NCBI GenBank assembly: GCA_902493855.1
Contig: CABUQV010000036.1
Span: forward strand, 1-15,095
DNA from: an uncultured Collinsella sp.
GTDB taxonomy: Bacteria; Actinomycetota; Coriobacteriia; Coriobacteriales; Coriobacteriaceae
Direction: 5' to 3'
DNA length: 15,095 nt
Below the pieces are notes generated by a model. That model worked only from the letters and a program-made list of their open reading frames with translations. It did no database searches and was not told the origin of the DNA. This document shows positions 1 through 7,479 of this stretch, piece after piece (the first letter of the stretch is position 1; each line of letters opens with the position of its first letter). A program made the position numbers and the translations under genes.

Positions 1-85
1 CAACAACATTGTCGCAGCCCCGACCCGCGGTCACGAGCGGGGGCTCCTGTCGTTTCCGTGCCCTTGGATTGGGTCATAGTGTCTG
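1..85 (-). mobile_element. Partial IS110-type end, probable second tandem copy
   Basis: These 85 bases match positions 1598-1682 at constant offset with only six mismatches (positions 6, 49, 52, 56, 57 and 65). The matched segment lies upstream of the IS110 transposase start in the complete element. In that element the gene starts 46 nt past the inner edge of the repeat, so here the equivalent start codon would lie just left of the window. The segment contains the same hairpin (AGCC-CCCGC pairing with GCGGG-GGCT) and the same GGATTGGGTCATA end motif at 66-78. I infer the upstream end of a second element in the same orientation. A solo end left by deletion is also possible. The 65 bases that follow (86-150) hold no feature I recognise. 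Confidence 0.6.
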
Positions 86-153
86 ACTTATGCTCAACCT
101 GTGGCGCCATTTTGCCTGAAGGCACCTTGCTCGCTCTGGCGGGTTTTCGCTCA

Positions 154-167
154 TATGACCCAATCCG
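154..167. repeat. Subterminal inverted repeat of the IS, left copy
   Basis: TATGACCCAATCCG is the exact reverse complement of 1662-1675. A 13-base version also occurs in the partial copy at 66-78, in the orientation of the right copy. Confidence 0.75.
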
Positions 168-168
168 C

Positions 169-174
169 TGTCAA
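169..174 (-). promoter_or_regulatory. Outward-facing TTGACA -35 hexamer at the IS end
   Basis: The minus strand reads a perfect TTGACA here, directed out through the downstream end of the element (away from the transposase gene). In several IS110-family elements a -35 box in one end pairs with a -10 box in the other end when the element circularises, creating a strong junction promoter for the transposase. That role is inferred here. The exact junction is unknown, and the likely -10 in the other end cannot be fixed. Confidence 0.35.
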
Positions 175-184
175 GAGCCACAAT

Positions 185-220
185 GGCCCCGCCGACCGCT
201 TGCAATCGGTCGGCGGGGCC
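185..220. other. Perfect 14-bp GC-rich hairpin in the IS 3' flank
   Basis: Arms 185-198 and 207-220 pair perfectly around an 8-base loop (CTTGCAAT). There is no T-run on either side, so it is not a standard intrinsic terminator. It sits in the non-coding region between the transposase stop and the element end, where IS1111-type elements encode their guide (bridge) RNA. It could be a structural stem of such an RNA or a block to outside transcription. Confidence 0.6.
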
Positions 221-429
221 TGCCGTTAACCCGTCCCGGTCCGCCCCCGGCATGTCATCGACGCCTTCGGCTCAGTCTCATATCCGCGGATACCGTTCTG
301 TCGGCCCGCACTCCATTCCTTCGGCGGGGTTCCCCAAGTCTGTCGAGGCGCATGCGGAGGGCTCCGCGCGCACAGCGAAATAGGGGGTATCCCCGAAGGC
401 CGCCCGGCTCGCCGGGACGGGGGCTGTGT

Positions 430-1551
430 CTATTCCGCGCCCTCCCGGCACATCATGCCGAGGGCCCAGAGCCACCTCACGAGCTCGGCCGCGGTGGCCG
501 CGTTGGCCTTCGCCGCGGGCACGCCGCGGGCGAGCATCTCCTCGCGCCGCCGCAGGAGCCGCTCGGACCCCTTCCTCCCGTGCATCCTTATCTCGAGGGG
601 CACGCCCGTGTCCCTCGGCATGAGCTTCGGCTGGTGCCGTGCCGCGGCGTAGCACCATGAGCCCTCAACGGCCAGCTTCCTCACGAGCGCGTTGCCCGCG
701 CCGCTGATGCCTCCGAGCCGCACGGAGCCGCCACTCGACCTCTGACTCGGCGCGAGGCCGAAATAGGCCGTGACCTGCCTTCCGGAACGGAACCTCGTGA
801 AGTCGCCGACCTCGGCCGAGAAGGCCGCGGCCAGCGCGAAGGCGCAGCCCTTGATCGACTGGAGGGCGGCCACCTCCGCGGCGATCGGGCTGGCATCCAC
901 GGCTGCCCTGTACTCGGAGAGCAGGTCCGCCCGGGCCTCCGCCGCGGCCTCGACCTCGTTCCTCAGGGCGGCGAGCGCCCGAACCCCGCCATCGTCCTCC
1001 GGCCTGACCTTGTCGAGCCACCTCAGGAAGTCGTAGGTCCAGTACTTCCTCGGGTTGCCGGCGGGCGTGGTGCCGCCGTAGACGAACCCCCGCCTTGCGA
1101 GGAAGGCGAGCAGCCGCTGCCTGGCGGTCGCCAGGCGCGCGGTCGCCCCGTCGTAGGCGCCGGCGAGGTCCCTGATGCCTTCGACCTCGGGGGAGGGGAC
1201 CCATACGGGGGAGATGTCGTGGGCGAGTATCGCCTTGGCCATCCTGGCGGCGTCGTTCCTGTCGTTCTTGGAGGCCGAGTCGGCGGCCGACCTGGGGATC
1301 TTCGAGACCGCGGCGACGACGCACTCGACGCCGAGCCCGGCGAGCTCCCTTTGCGGGGCGAAGCCGAGGTAGCCGCTCTCGTAGGCCGCGAGCGACGGCC
1401 CGGGGAACCCATCCATCCACCCGGCGATCTCGCCCCAGGGGTTGCCGGGGAACCTCCTCGTCACGGCCTCGCCGGTGTCCGCGTCGAGGGCGCAGACGGT
1501 GGTCGACCTCAGGTGGACGTCCATCCCGAACGCGGTAGAATACTTTGGCAT
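430..1551 (-). CDS. IS110-family transposase (DEDD recombinase)
   Basis: This 373-residue protein catalyses excision and insertion of its own element. The N-terminal RuvC-like domain has the full acidic set: D11 in GMDVH, E58 in AYESG, and D97 and D100 in KNDRNDA. The C-terminal Transposase_20 domain (about 225-300) includes the SIKG segment, AYFGLAP and the stretch SSGGS...GGISGAGN, which should carry the catalytic serine (S272 or S273). Family members pair the DEDD site with this serine and are guided by a bridge RNA made from the element's own flank. The start codon follows a GGGAGG ribosome binding site with 5 nt spacing. Length is normal and I see no frameshift or internal stop, so it is probably functional. 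Frequent AGG codons set it apart from neighbouring genes. Confidence 0.93.
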   Translation of the reverse strand: MPKYSTAFGMDVHLRSTTVCALDADTGEAVTRRFPGNPWGEIAGWMDGFPGPSLAAYESGYLGFAPQRELAGLGVECVVAAVSKIPRSAADSASKNDRNDAARMAKAILAHDISPVWVPSPEVEGIRDLAGAYDGATARLATARQRLLAFLARRGFVYGGTTPAGNPRKYWTYDFLRWLDKVRPEDDGGVRALAALRNEVEAAAEARADLLSEYRAAVDASPIAAEVAALQSIKGCAFALAAAFSAEVGDFTRFRSGRQVTAYFGLAPSQRSSGGSVRLGGISGAGNALVRKLAVEGSWCYAAARHQPKLMPRDTGVPLEIRMHGRKGSERLLRRREEMLARGVPAAKANAATAAELVRWLWALGMMCREGAE

Positions 1552-1682
1552 GGGAGCCTCCCAACCTCGTTGCGGCGCGGCTGCGCCTATGGCACTTCAA
1601 CATCATTGTCGCAGCCCCGACCCGCGGTCACGAGCGGGGGCTCCTATCTTTTTAGTGCCCTCGGATTGGGTCATAGTGTCTG
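1552..1682 (-). ncRNA. Structured 5' flank of the transposase, candidate bridge RNA region
   Basis: Read on the minus strand, this leader contains a conserved hairpin (AGCC-CCCGC / GCGGG-GGCT with a GGTCACGA-type loop) and a second short stem (GGCGC...GCGCC) before the ribosome binding site. In the IS110 branch the bridge RNA is encoded in this position, while in the IS1111 branch it lies downstream of the gene. The hairpin is identical in the partial copy at 1-85, whereas differences cluster in the nearby block 1646-1662. That pattern fits a conserved scaffold beside a variable loop, but guide pairing cannot be confirmed from sequence alone. Confidence 0.3.
1662..1675. repeat. Subterminal inverted repeat of the IS, right copy
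   Basis: CGGATTGGGTCATA is the exact reverse complement of 154-167. Identity with the partial copy at the window start continues to position 1682 and then stops abruptly, which places the element end at about 1680-1682. Confidence 0.75.
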
Positions 1683-1721
1683 TCGTTGACAAAGCATCGG
1701 CGTTCCCTTGGCTGTTGGATG

Positions 1722-1880
1722 TAGTCGTTGGGGACGTTCTTAAATGACTAGTTGAAAGGGACACTCTTGCCGGCACTTGGGGACAGTCCCTAAGTGCCGG
1801 CAGATTGGGACACTCCTTTGCAAGGTGGCGCTGAAGACCGTCCCCAACGACCAGTCGTTTAAGAACGTCCCCAACGACTA
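1722..1880. repeat. Nested palindromic intergenic repeat
   Basis: Outer arms 1722-1748 and 1854-1880 are 27 bases long and pair completely, with one G-T wobble. Inside is a second perfect palindrome (TGCCGGCACTT at 1768-1778 with its complement at 1792-1802) around GGGACAGTCCC. This inner hairpin is flanked by direct repeats of GGGACACT at 1758-1765 and 1807-1814. GTCCCCAACGAC occurs twice, at 1840-1851 and 1867-1878. There is no coding potential. The layout resembles REP/BIME-type or MITE-like elements. The 435-base gap between the transposase and tgt is filled by the IS end, this repeat and the tgt promoter. Confidence 0.75.
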
Positions 1881-1943
1881 GCTCGGGAACCTGATCCTAA
1901 TGCACTAGTTTCTGTCGAGTCGGTGCTTCTTGCGGGTTGCCCG

Positions 1944-1949
1944 TATAAT
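1944..1949 (+). promoter_or_regulatory. Predicted tgt -10 box (TATAAT)
   Basis: A perfect TATAAT lies 37 nt upstream of the tgt start codon. No good -35 box is found at the usual 16-18 nt spacing (CGGTGC at 1921-1926), so strength is uncertain. The implied leader of about 30 nt contains the AAGGAG ribosome binding site at 1972-1977. Confidence 0.5.
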
Positions 1950-1986
1950 GGTTTGCGTATGAACCGCAACCAAGGAGTTCCAGTTT

Positions 1987-3126
<1,140 letters not shown>

Positions 3127-3185
3127 GGGCGGCGCGGGCGCTTGCAGGCACTCGCGCGATGTCGAGACCGCGTGCCAATCGACCG

Positions 3186-3231
3186 CGCGCAGCCGTCGCC
3201 GGGCATCGCATTCGCCGGCGTCGGTTGCGCG
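3186..3231. other. GC-rich imperfect hairpin downstream of tgt
   Basis: Arms 3186-3202 and 3215-3231 form a 17-bp stem with one G-T wobble and one mismatch around a 12-base loop. No T-run follows, so it may stabilise the tgt 3' end or be another dispersed palindrome rather than terminate transcription. Confidence 0.5.
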
Positions 3232-3295
3232 ACCGCTAACCGATAGCTTGCAAGCACTTGATACATCGTGGGTACCATACCGAATAGTTGATGTT

Positions 3296-3343
3296 CGGGC
3301 GGGTGTTTGGCGCATGGCGTCGACCCCGCCCGTTTTTCTTTTT
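3296..3343 (+). terminator. Intrinsic terminator just upstream of the LOG gene
   Basis: An 8-bp perfect stem (CGGGCGGG at 3296-3303 with CCCGCCCG at 3325-3332) is followed by TTTTTCTTTTT. The T-run ends only 16 nt before the next start codon and 7 nt before its ribosome binding site. It ends tgt transcription, and any LOG promoter would have to lie upstream of it or overlap it. Confidence 0.8.
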
Positions 3344-3359
3344 CTCGATAGGAGTACCC

Positions 3360-4118
3360 ATGATTAAGAACGAGAATGTCGAGGGCGAGCCTTCCTACGA
3401 CGAGACGTACCGCCGCGGCCCCGTGGTCATGCGCGGCCCGATGATTCCTAAGGACAATACGTACGCTAACCTGCTGGCGCCCGAGGAGTCGACCGACTGG
3501 TTGCATGCCGATCCGTGGCGCGTACTGCGCATCCAGGCCGAGTTTGTCGACGGCTTTGGCGCGCTTGCCGAGCTCGGACCTGCGGTGACCATCTTCGGTA
3601 GCGCCCGCACGCCCAAGACCGATACGCTCTACAAGGCGGCGCGCACCGTCGGGCGTAAGATTGCCCAGCGCGGCGTGGCGGTTATCACCGGTGGCGGCCC
3701 CGGCATCATGGAAGCGGCCAACAAGGGAGCGGCGAGCGTCAACGGCAAGTCAGTTGGTTTGGGCATTGAGCTGCCGCACGAGCAGGGGCTCAACAAATAC
3801 GTGAACCTCGGTATGGACTTCCGCTACTTCTTTGTGCGCAAGACCATGTTCGTCAAATACAGCTCGGGCGCTATTGTGTTTCCCGGCGGGTTTGGCACGC
3901 TCGACGAGATGTTTGAGGTGCTCACGCTGGTGCAAACGCACAAGGTCAAGCGCATGCCGCTTGTGCTGGTAGGCAGCGAGTACTGGCAGGGCCTATTCGA
4001 CTGGCTTAACGGTCCGGTGATGGACGCCGGTATGATCAGCCCGCTCGATCCGGAGCTGGTGCACATCACCGACGACCTCAACGAGGCCGTCGACATCGCC
4101 CTGAGCGGGCTGATGTAG
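3360..4118 (+). CDS. LOG-family nucleotide phosphoribohydrolase (TIGR00730 type)
   Basis: A Rossmann-fold protein of the Lonely Guy family. Known members hydrolyse the N-glycosidic bond of nucleoside 5'-monophosphates (cytokinin ribotides, or AMP and other purine nucleotides). The diagnostic motifs are GGGPGIMEAANKGA at 111-124 and PGGFGTLDE at 175-183, with the catalytic glutamate at E183. The protein has 252 residues from the ATG at 3360, preceded by GGAG 5 nt upstream. An upstream in-frame ATG at 3288 would run the coding sequence through the terminator and is rejected. About 65 residues precede the LOG core, longer than plant LOGs but usual for actinobacterial homologues. The substrate cannot be told from sequence; purine nucleotide salvage is more likely than cytokinin production in this setting. 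Confidence 0.85.
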   Translation: MIKNENVEGEPSYDETYRRGPVVMRGPMIPKDNTYANLLAPEESTDWLHADPWRVLRIQAEFVDGFGALAELGPAVTIFGSARTPKTDTLYKAARTVGRKIAQRGVAVITGGGPGIMEAANKGAASVNGKSVGLGIELPHEQGLNKYVNLGMDFRYFFVRKTMFVKYSSGAIVFPGGFGTLDEMFEVLTLVQTHKVKRMPLVLVGSEYWQGLFDWLNGPVMDAGMISPLDPELVHITDDLNEAVDIALSGLM

Positions 4119-4129
4119 AGTAGCTAAAA

Positions 4130-4191
4130 TGGGACGGGGCTAAAAAGACTGGTCTGAAACGTTTGATATCAGTCTTTTTAGCCCCGTCCCA
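4130..4191. repeat. Long perfect intergenic palindrome, B
   Basis: Arms 4130-4151 and 4170-4191 are 22 bases each and fully complementary around an 18-base loop. The arm begins TGGGACGGGGCTAAAAAG. It lies between the convergent LOG and DegV genes. Read on the minus strand the stem is followed by TTTTA, so it may weakly terminate DegV transcripts. The plus-strand side has no T-run. Confidence 0.75.
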
Positions 4192-4206
4192 AATGAACTG
4201 CTTCTA

Positions 4207-4273
4207 AGTTGCGGTGGAATAGGGATTGATTTGCGGCTGATAAGCCAAAAACAGTCCCTATTCCACCGCAACT
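4207..4273. repeat. Long intergenic palindrome, C (GTTGCGGTGGAATAG family)
   Basis: Arms 4207-4228 and 4252-4273 are 22 bases each and pair with a single G-T wobble. The outer 16 bases, AGTTGCGGTGGAATAG, recur exactly at 7481-7496. The inner arm differs between the two sites but stays self-complementary. The middle carries a small GGCT/AGCC stem. It starts 13 bases from the DegV stop codon. Confidence 0.78.
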
Positions 4274-4286
4274 GATGTGGGCGTCC

Positions 4287-5147
4287 CTAGTGAGTTGGCT
4301 GGTAGCGGGGGCAGTAGCTGATGGCGATGGCGTCGATGCCTACATGGGTGGCGATGGTGCAGCCGATGGGGCCGGTGCCGGCGTCTACATAGTCTTGGCC
4401 TGCGAGCGCTTGGCTGACGAGCTCTTGCTCCTCGGCGGCGCCGGTCGTGAGCACGCGCACGCTTGAACCCGGATGCTCAGCCAAAAACGCGAGGCAGTCG
4501 GCCATGGTGTTGACGACGATGCGCTTGGCGCCGCGGCCCTTCTTGATGGCCTTGATCTCGCCCGATTTCCACTCCGGCGAAACGGCCAGGCGAATGTTGA
4601 GCATCTGCGTGAGCTGGCCGGCGAGCTTGGGCGCGCGGCCGTTCTTAACGAGGTTCTCGAGCGTGCGGGGAATCAGCAGCAGGTGGGCGTCGGGCAGCGT
4701 CGCGCGGATCTGCGCCTCGGTCTCGTCCAGGCTGCGGCCGTCCTCGCGCATGGCCAGCGCGTACTCCACCAGCAGGCCCTCGGCACCCGAGCCGGTGCGC
4801 GAGTCGATGCAGCGCACGTCGAGTTCGTGCGTTTCGGCCGTCAGGCTGGCGTTGGCATAGCAGGCGGACCACTCGCTGCACAGTGAGATAAAGATGGCGC
4901 TATCATGGCCGTCGGCGCGCACGCGGTCAAAGAGTGCCTTGAACTCGCCGGCGCTCGGCTGCGAGGTGTGCGGCAGTTGCTCGGAGCCGGCCATGCGCGC
5001 GACGTATTCCTCGGCGGTAATCTGCACCTGGTCGAGCAGGTCCTCGCCCTCGATAATCACATGCAGCGGAATCACGTAAATGCCGAGCTCTTGAGCGTGG
5101 GCGGGGGAGATGTCCGACGTGGAGTCGGTTATGATGGCAAAAGACAT
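4287..5147 (-). CDS. DegV-family fatty-acid-binding protein (FakB-like)
   Basis: DegV/FakB proteins bind one fatty acid and, in characterised cases, present it to the kinase FakA for phosphorylation and entry into phospholipid synthesis. Of 286 residues, the family marks are TDSTSD at 7-12, TSQPS at 61-65 and the C-terminal THVGIDAIAISY at 267-278. The middle lipid-pocket segment reads ISLCSEWSACYANA (87-100) where the family usually has an ISSxLSGTY-like stretch, a noticeable variant. The start at 5147 was chosen because it opens with the conserved FAIITDSTSD and follows AAAGG at good spacing. A longer reading from 5204 adds 19 unlike residues and is disfavoured. No fakA-like kinase is in the window, so its partner is elsewhere. 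Confidence 0.88.
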   Translation of the reverse strand: MSFAIITDSTSDISPAHAQELGIYVIPLHVIIEGEDLLDQVQITAEEYVARMAGSEQLPHTSQPSAGEFKALFDRVRADGHDSAIFISLCSEWSACYANASLTAETHELDVRCIDSRTGSGAEGLLVEYALAMREDGRSLDETEAQIRATLPDAHLLLIPRTLENLVKNGRAPKLAGQLTQMLNIRLAVSPEWKSGEIKAIKKGRGAKRIVVNTMADCLAFLAEHPGSSVRVLTTGAAEEQELVSQALAGQDYVDAGTGPIGCTIATHVGIDAIAISYCPRYQPTH

Positions 5148-5205
5148 AATTGCACCTTTCGTTGGGGCGCTTGCGCGCCGCCTTCTGAGAGCAAAGTGCG
5201 ACAAG

Positions 5206-5255
5206 TATAGTAGAGTCGTTCCACATTACTAGGTTCAATTGTTGAATAGTCAACA
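5206..5255. promoter_or_regulatory. Divergent promoter region with a small palindrome
   Basis: Between the divergent DegV and HAD genes I see a minus-strand TTGACT (5248-5253) with AGTAAT (5225-5230) at 17-nt spacing, and a plus-strand TATAGT (5206-5211) with a weak TTCTGA (5183-5188) at 17 nt. The palindrome TGTTGA-ATAG-TCAACA (5240-5255) overlaps the minus-strand -35 box and could be a repressor site. These are consensus matches only. Confidence 0.35.
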
Positions 5256-5303
5256 GTTTGAAGTGTCGGTGTGGAAATCGTCAACTGGGGAAGAGGAATG
5301 CCG

Positions 5304-5966
5304 ATGGAGGCGTTGGAGATAGGCAAACGGCCGGTCGTGTTGTTCGATTTTGACGGCACGGTGGCAGATACGGGCCGGGCAGTGATGACCTCGACGCGCA
5401 AGACGCTGGCTGCGCGCGGGTTTTCGGAGGCGCAGATGGGTGATCTGCGCCGTATGATCGGGCCGCCCCTGTGGAAGAGCTTTCACGACTTTTACGGCTT
5501 TTCCCGCGAGGAGTCGCTTGTGGTGGCCGACGAGTACCGCGCCTTTTTTGATGAGCTGGGGCCGGAGGAGTACCCCGTGTTCGATGGGGTCCCCGAGCTG
5601 CTGGATGGGTTGGCCGCCCAGGGCAAGCGTATGGCCGTGGCGACGTCTCGCATGGAGGCGAAGTGCATCGATATGGTTCATGAGCTGGGGCTTTGCCAGT
5701 TCGAAGCTGTGGTTGGCATGAATCCGCCGCAGGGACGCGAGACCAAGGCCGATTCGGTTCGCGATGCCCTGGCGGCGCTCGGCGCGACGGCCGACGATGC
5801 CGTGATGATCGGCGATCGCTTTAACGATGTGGAGGGCGCGCACGCGATGGGCGTGCCGTGCATCGGCATCTATTCGGGCGCGGCAGCGCCGGGGGAGCAC
5901 GAGGCCGCGGGCGCCGATGCGGTGGTGCACTCGGTGGCCGAGCTTGCTAAACTTTTCGCTATCTAA
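5304..5966 (+). CDS. HAD-superfamily phosphatase, phosphoglycolate phosphatase-like
   Basis: A subfamily I HAD hydrolase of about 220 residues. Motif I is DFDGT (nucleophile D15, acid/base D17), motif II is VATSR (T114/S115), motif III is K148, and motif IV is GDRFND with D171 and D175. The helical cap between motifs I and II includes MIGPPLWKSF, a form seen in phosphoglycolate phosphatase/5'-nucleotidase-like members. The family dephosphorylates small phosphometabolites; the substrate here is unknown. ATG 5304 was chosen because AGAGGA ends 6 nt before it. ATG 5298 abuts the ribosome binding site, and GTG 5271 has no clear site. It is followed 55 nt later by the dipeptidase gene and could be cotranscribed with it. 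Confidence 0.85.
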   Translation: MEALEIGKRPVVLFDFDGTVADTGRAVMTSTRKTLAARGFSEAQMGDLRRMIGPPLWKSFHDFYGFSREESLVVADEYRAFFDELGPEEYPVFDGVPELLDGLAAQGKRMAVATSRMEAKCIDMVHELGLCQFEAVVGMNPPQGRETKADSVRDALAALGATADDAVMIGDRFNDVEGAHAMGVPCIGIYSGAAAPGEHEAAGADAVVHSVAELAKLFAI

Positions 5967-6021
5967 CAGACATAATGTGAGGGGCGGGCGTACCCGTCGC
6001 TCATTGGTAAGGAGGTCGTTC

Positions 6022-7458
6022 ATGAATCAGGTGGAGCAGAGCGTTGCCGAGTATGTCGACGAGGTCTGGGAGGATGTCGTTGCCGATATCGAACAACTGG
6101 TGAGCTATCCGTCCGTGGCCGTTGCTGCCGATGCGGAGCCCGGTGCGCCGTTTGGCCGCCCGGTCCGTGACGCGCTCGATTGCGCGCTCGGCATTGCGCA
6201 AAAGCTCGGCTATCAGACGAGCGACGACGGGGGCTATGTGGGAATCGCCGATATCCCGGGTCGCGGCGACAAGCAGCTCGCGACTATCTGCCACGTGGAC
6301 GTGGTTCCCGCTGGCCCCGGTTGGAACACCGACCCGTTTGCGATGGAGCGCCGCGAGGGCTGGCTGCTCGGTCGCGGCGTGATTGACGACAAGGGTCCGG
6401 CGGTGCTGTCGCTCTACGCCGGCGCTTATCTGCTCAAGCACGGCATTACCCCGCGCTATGCTTTCCGCGCGCTGCTGGGCTGCGATGAGGAAGTGGGCAT
6501 GTCCGACGTTCACCATTATCTGGAGAACCACGCAGACCCCGACTTTTTGTTTACGCCCGATGCCGAGTTCCCGGTCTGCAATGCCGAGAAGGGCCAGTTT
6601 GGGGCGACGTTCGTGAGCTCCAAGATCGACGGCGGGCGCATCGTGTCGTGGAGCGGCGCCGAGGCGAGCAATGCCATTCCGTCGCAGTCCATCTGCGAGC
6701 TCGCGATTGCCGCCGATGAGCTGCCGGCGCCGGTCGAGAACGCCGATCGCCTTGAGATCACGACACTCGATAACGGGCATGCGCAGATTTTTGCCCACGG
6801 CATTGGCGGTCATGCCTCGATGCCTGAGGGCACTATCAACGCTGTCGGCCTGATCGTGGCGTATCTGCGCGAGGCCGAGGACGCGTTTGGCGCCCGTGAC
6901 AAGCGCCTGTTGACGCCCGCCGAGCACGAGTTTGTCAAGTTTTTGGCCTTTGTGCATGCGGACGCCTATGGCCGCGGCCTGGGTATCGATGCGACGAGTC
7001 CGGCGTTTGGCCCGCTTACCTGCAACGCTGGCGTCATCCGCGTGGCGGATGGCCATATCGAGCAGGTCATCGACGTGCGCTTCCCCGACAGCACGAGTGC
7101 CGATACCATCCGCGAGCAGCTCGATCCGCTCGTGGGCCGTTTCGGCGTGACGTGCCAGCTGGGTCGCGCGAAGGTGCCGTTCTCGGTCTCTGCCGATGAT
7201 CCGGCCGTGAAGGCGCTTATCGATACCTATAACGAGTTCACCGGCAAGCATGCTGAACCCTTTGCCATGGGCGGCGGCACGTACGCGCGCAACTTTGCCC
7301 GCGCCGTCTCGTTTGGCCCCGAGGAGACCGGCCTGGAGCTGCCCTCGTGGGGCGGCCAGATGCACGGCCCCAACGAGTGCGCCAACGAGGAACAGCTCAA
7401 GCAGGCGCTCAAGATCTATATTGTTGCGATCCTCCGTTTGAATGAATTAGAGCTTTAA
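6022..7458 (+). CDS. M20-family dipeptidase, Sapep/PepV type
   Basis: A cytoplasmic metallo-dipeptidase of 478 residues, the usual PepV/Sapep length, with a lid/dimerisation domain between the two halves of the catalytic domain. Visible metal and catalytic residues are H91 and D93 in CHVDVVP, the D122-D123 pair in GRGVIDDKGP, E156-E157 in GCDEEVG, D180 in TPDAEFP and H448 in MHGPNE. All are intact, so it should be an active di-metal enzyme that frees amino acids from dipeptides. The start is fixed by AAGGAGG at 6009-6015, 6 nt upstream. An in-frame extension to 5827 runs inside the HAD gene and is a reading artefact. A palindrome with a T-run terminates it downstream. Confidence 0.92.
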   Translation: MNQVEQSVAEYVDEVWEDVVADIEQLVSYPSVAVAADAEPGAPFGRPVRDALDCALGIAQKLGYQTSDDGGYVGIADIPGRGDKQLATICHVDVVPAGPGWNTDPFAMERREGWLLGRGVIDDKGPAVLSLYAGAYLLKHGITPRYAFRALLGCDEEVGMSDVHHYLENHADPDFLFTPDAEFPVCNAEKGQFGATFVSSKIDGGRIVSWSGAEASNAIPSQSICELAIAADELPAPVENADRLEITTLDNGHAQIFAHGIGGHASMPEGTINAVGLIVAYLREAEDAFGARDKRLLTPAEHEFVKFLAFVHADAYGRGLGIDATSPAFGPLTCNAGVIRVADGHIEQVIDVRFPDSTSADTIREQLDPLVGRFGVTCQLGRAKVPFSVSADDPAVKALIDTYNEFTGKHAEPFAMGGGTYARNFARAVSFGPEETGLELPSWGGQMHGPNECANEEQLKQALKIYIVAILRLNELEL

Positions 7459-7479
7459 GGTCTCGCGGTTTCCCAATCT

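Larger units (their letters stand above)
151..1681 (-). mobile_element. IS110-family insertion sequence, complete
   Basis: The element is about 1.53 kb, a usual size for the family. It carries one transposase gene on the minus strand, a downstream non-coding flank of about 276 nt (154-429) and an upstream flank of about 130 nt (1552-1681). A perfect 14-bp inverted repeat lies close to both ends (154-167 and 1662-1675). Subterminal repeats of this kind are known for the IS1111 branch of IS110 elements. The exact ends are inferred: CT dinucleotides at 150-151 and 1680-1681 are plausible core dinucleotides, but no empty site is available to prove them. The gene uses AGG arginine codons often, unlike the CGC/CGT-rich neighbours, which fits acquired DNA. 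Confidence 0.7.

Noticed and set aside
58..660. A 200-residue plus-strand frame at the left edge
   Set aside because: It crosses the IS end repeat, the hairpin and the 3' part of the transposase in antisense, and its Pro/Arg-rich composition is not protein-like.
430..1551. A frameshifted or decayed transposase
   Set aside because: The overlapping 313-residue frame at 665-1606 is only a shadow in another frame. The 373-residue frame is uninterrupted with all DEDD residues and the C-terminal domain.
1722..1880. A CRISPR array or tRNA-like structure
   Set aside because: The repeats are inverted and nested, not regularly spaced direct repeats, and no tRNA cloverleaf features are present.
6001..7365. 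A 454-residue open frame on the minus strand
   Set aside because: It is antisense to the M20 dipeptidase, with no motif of its own.
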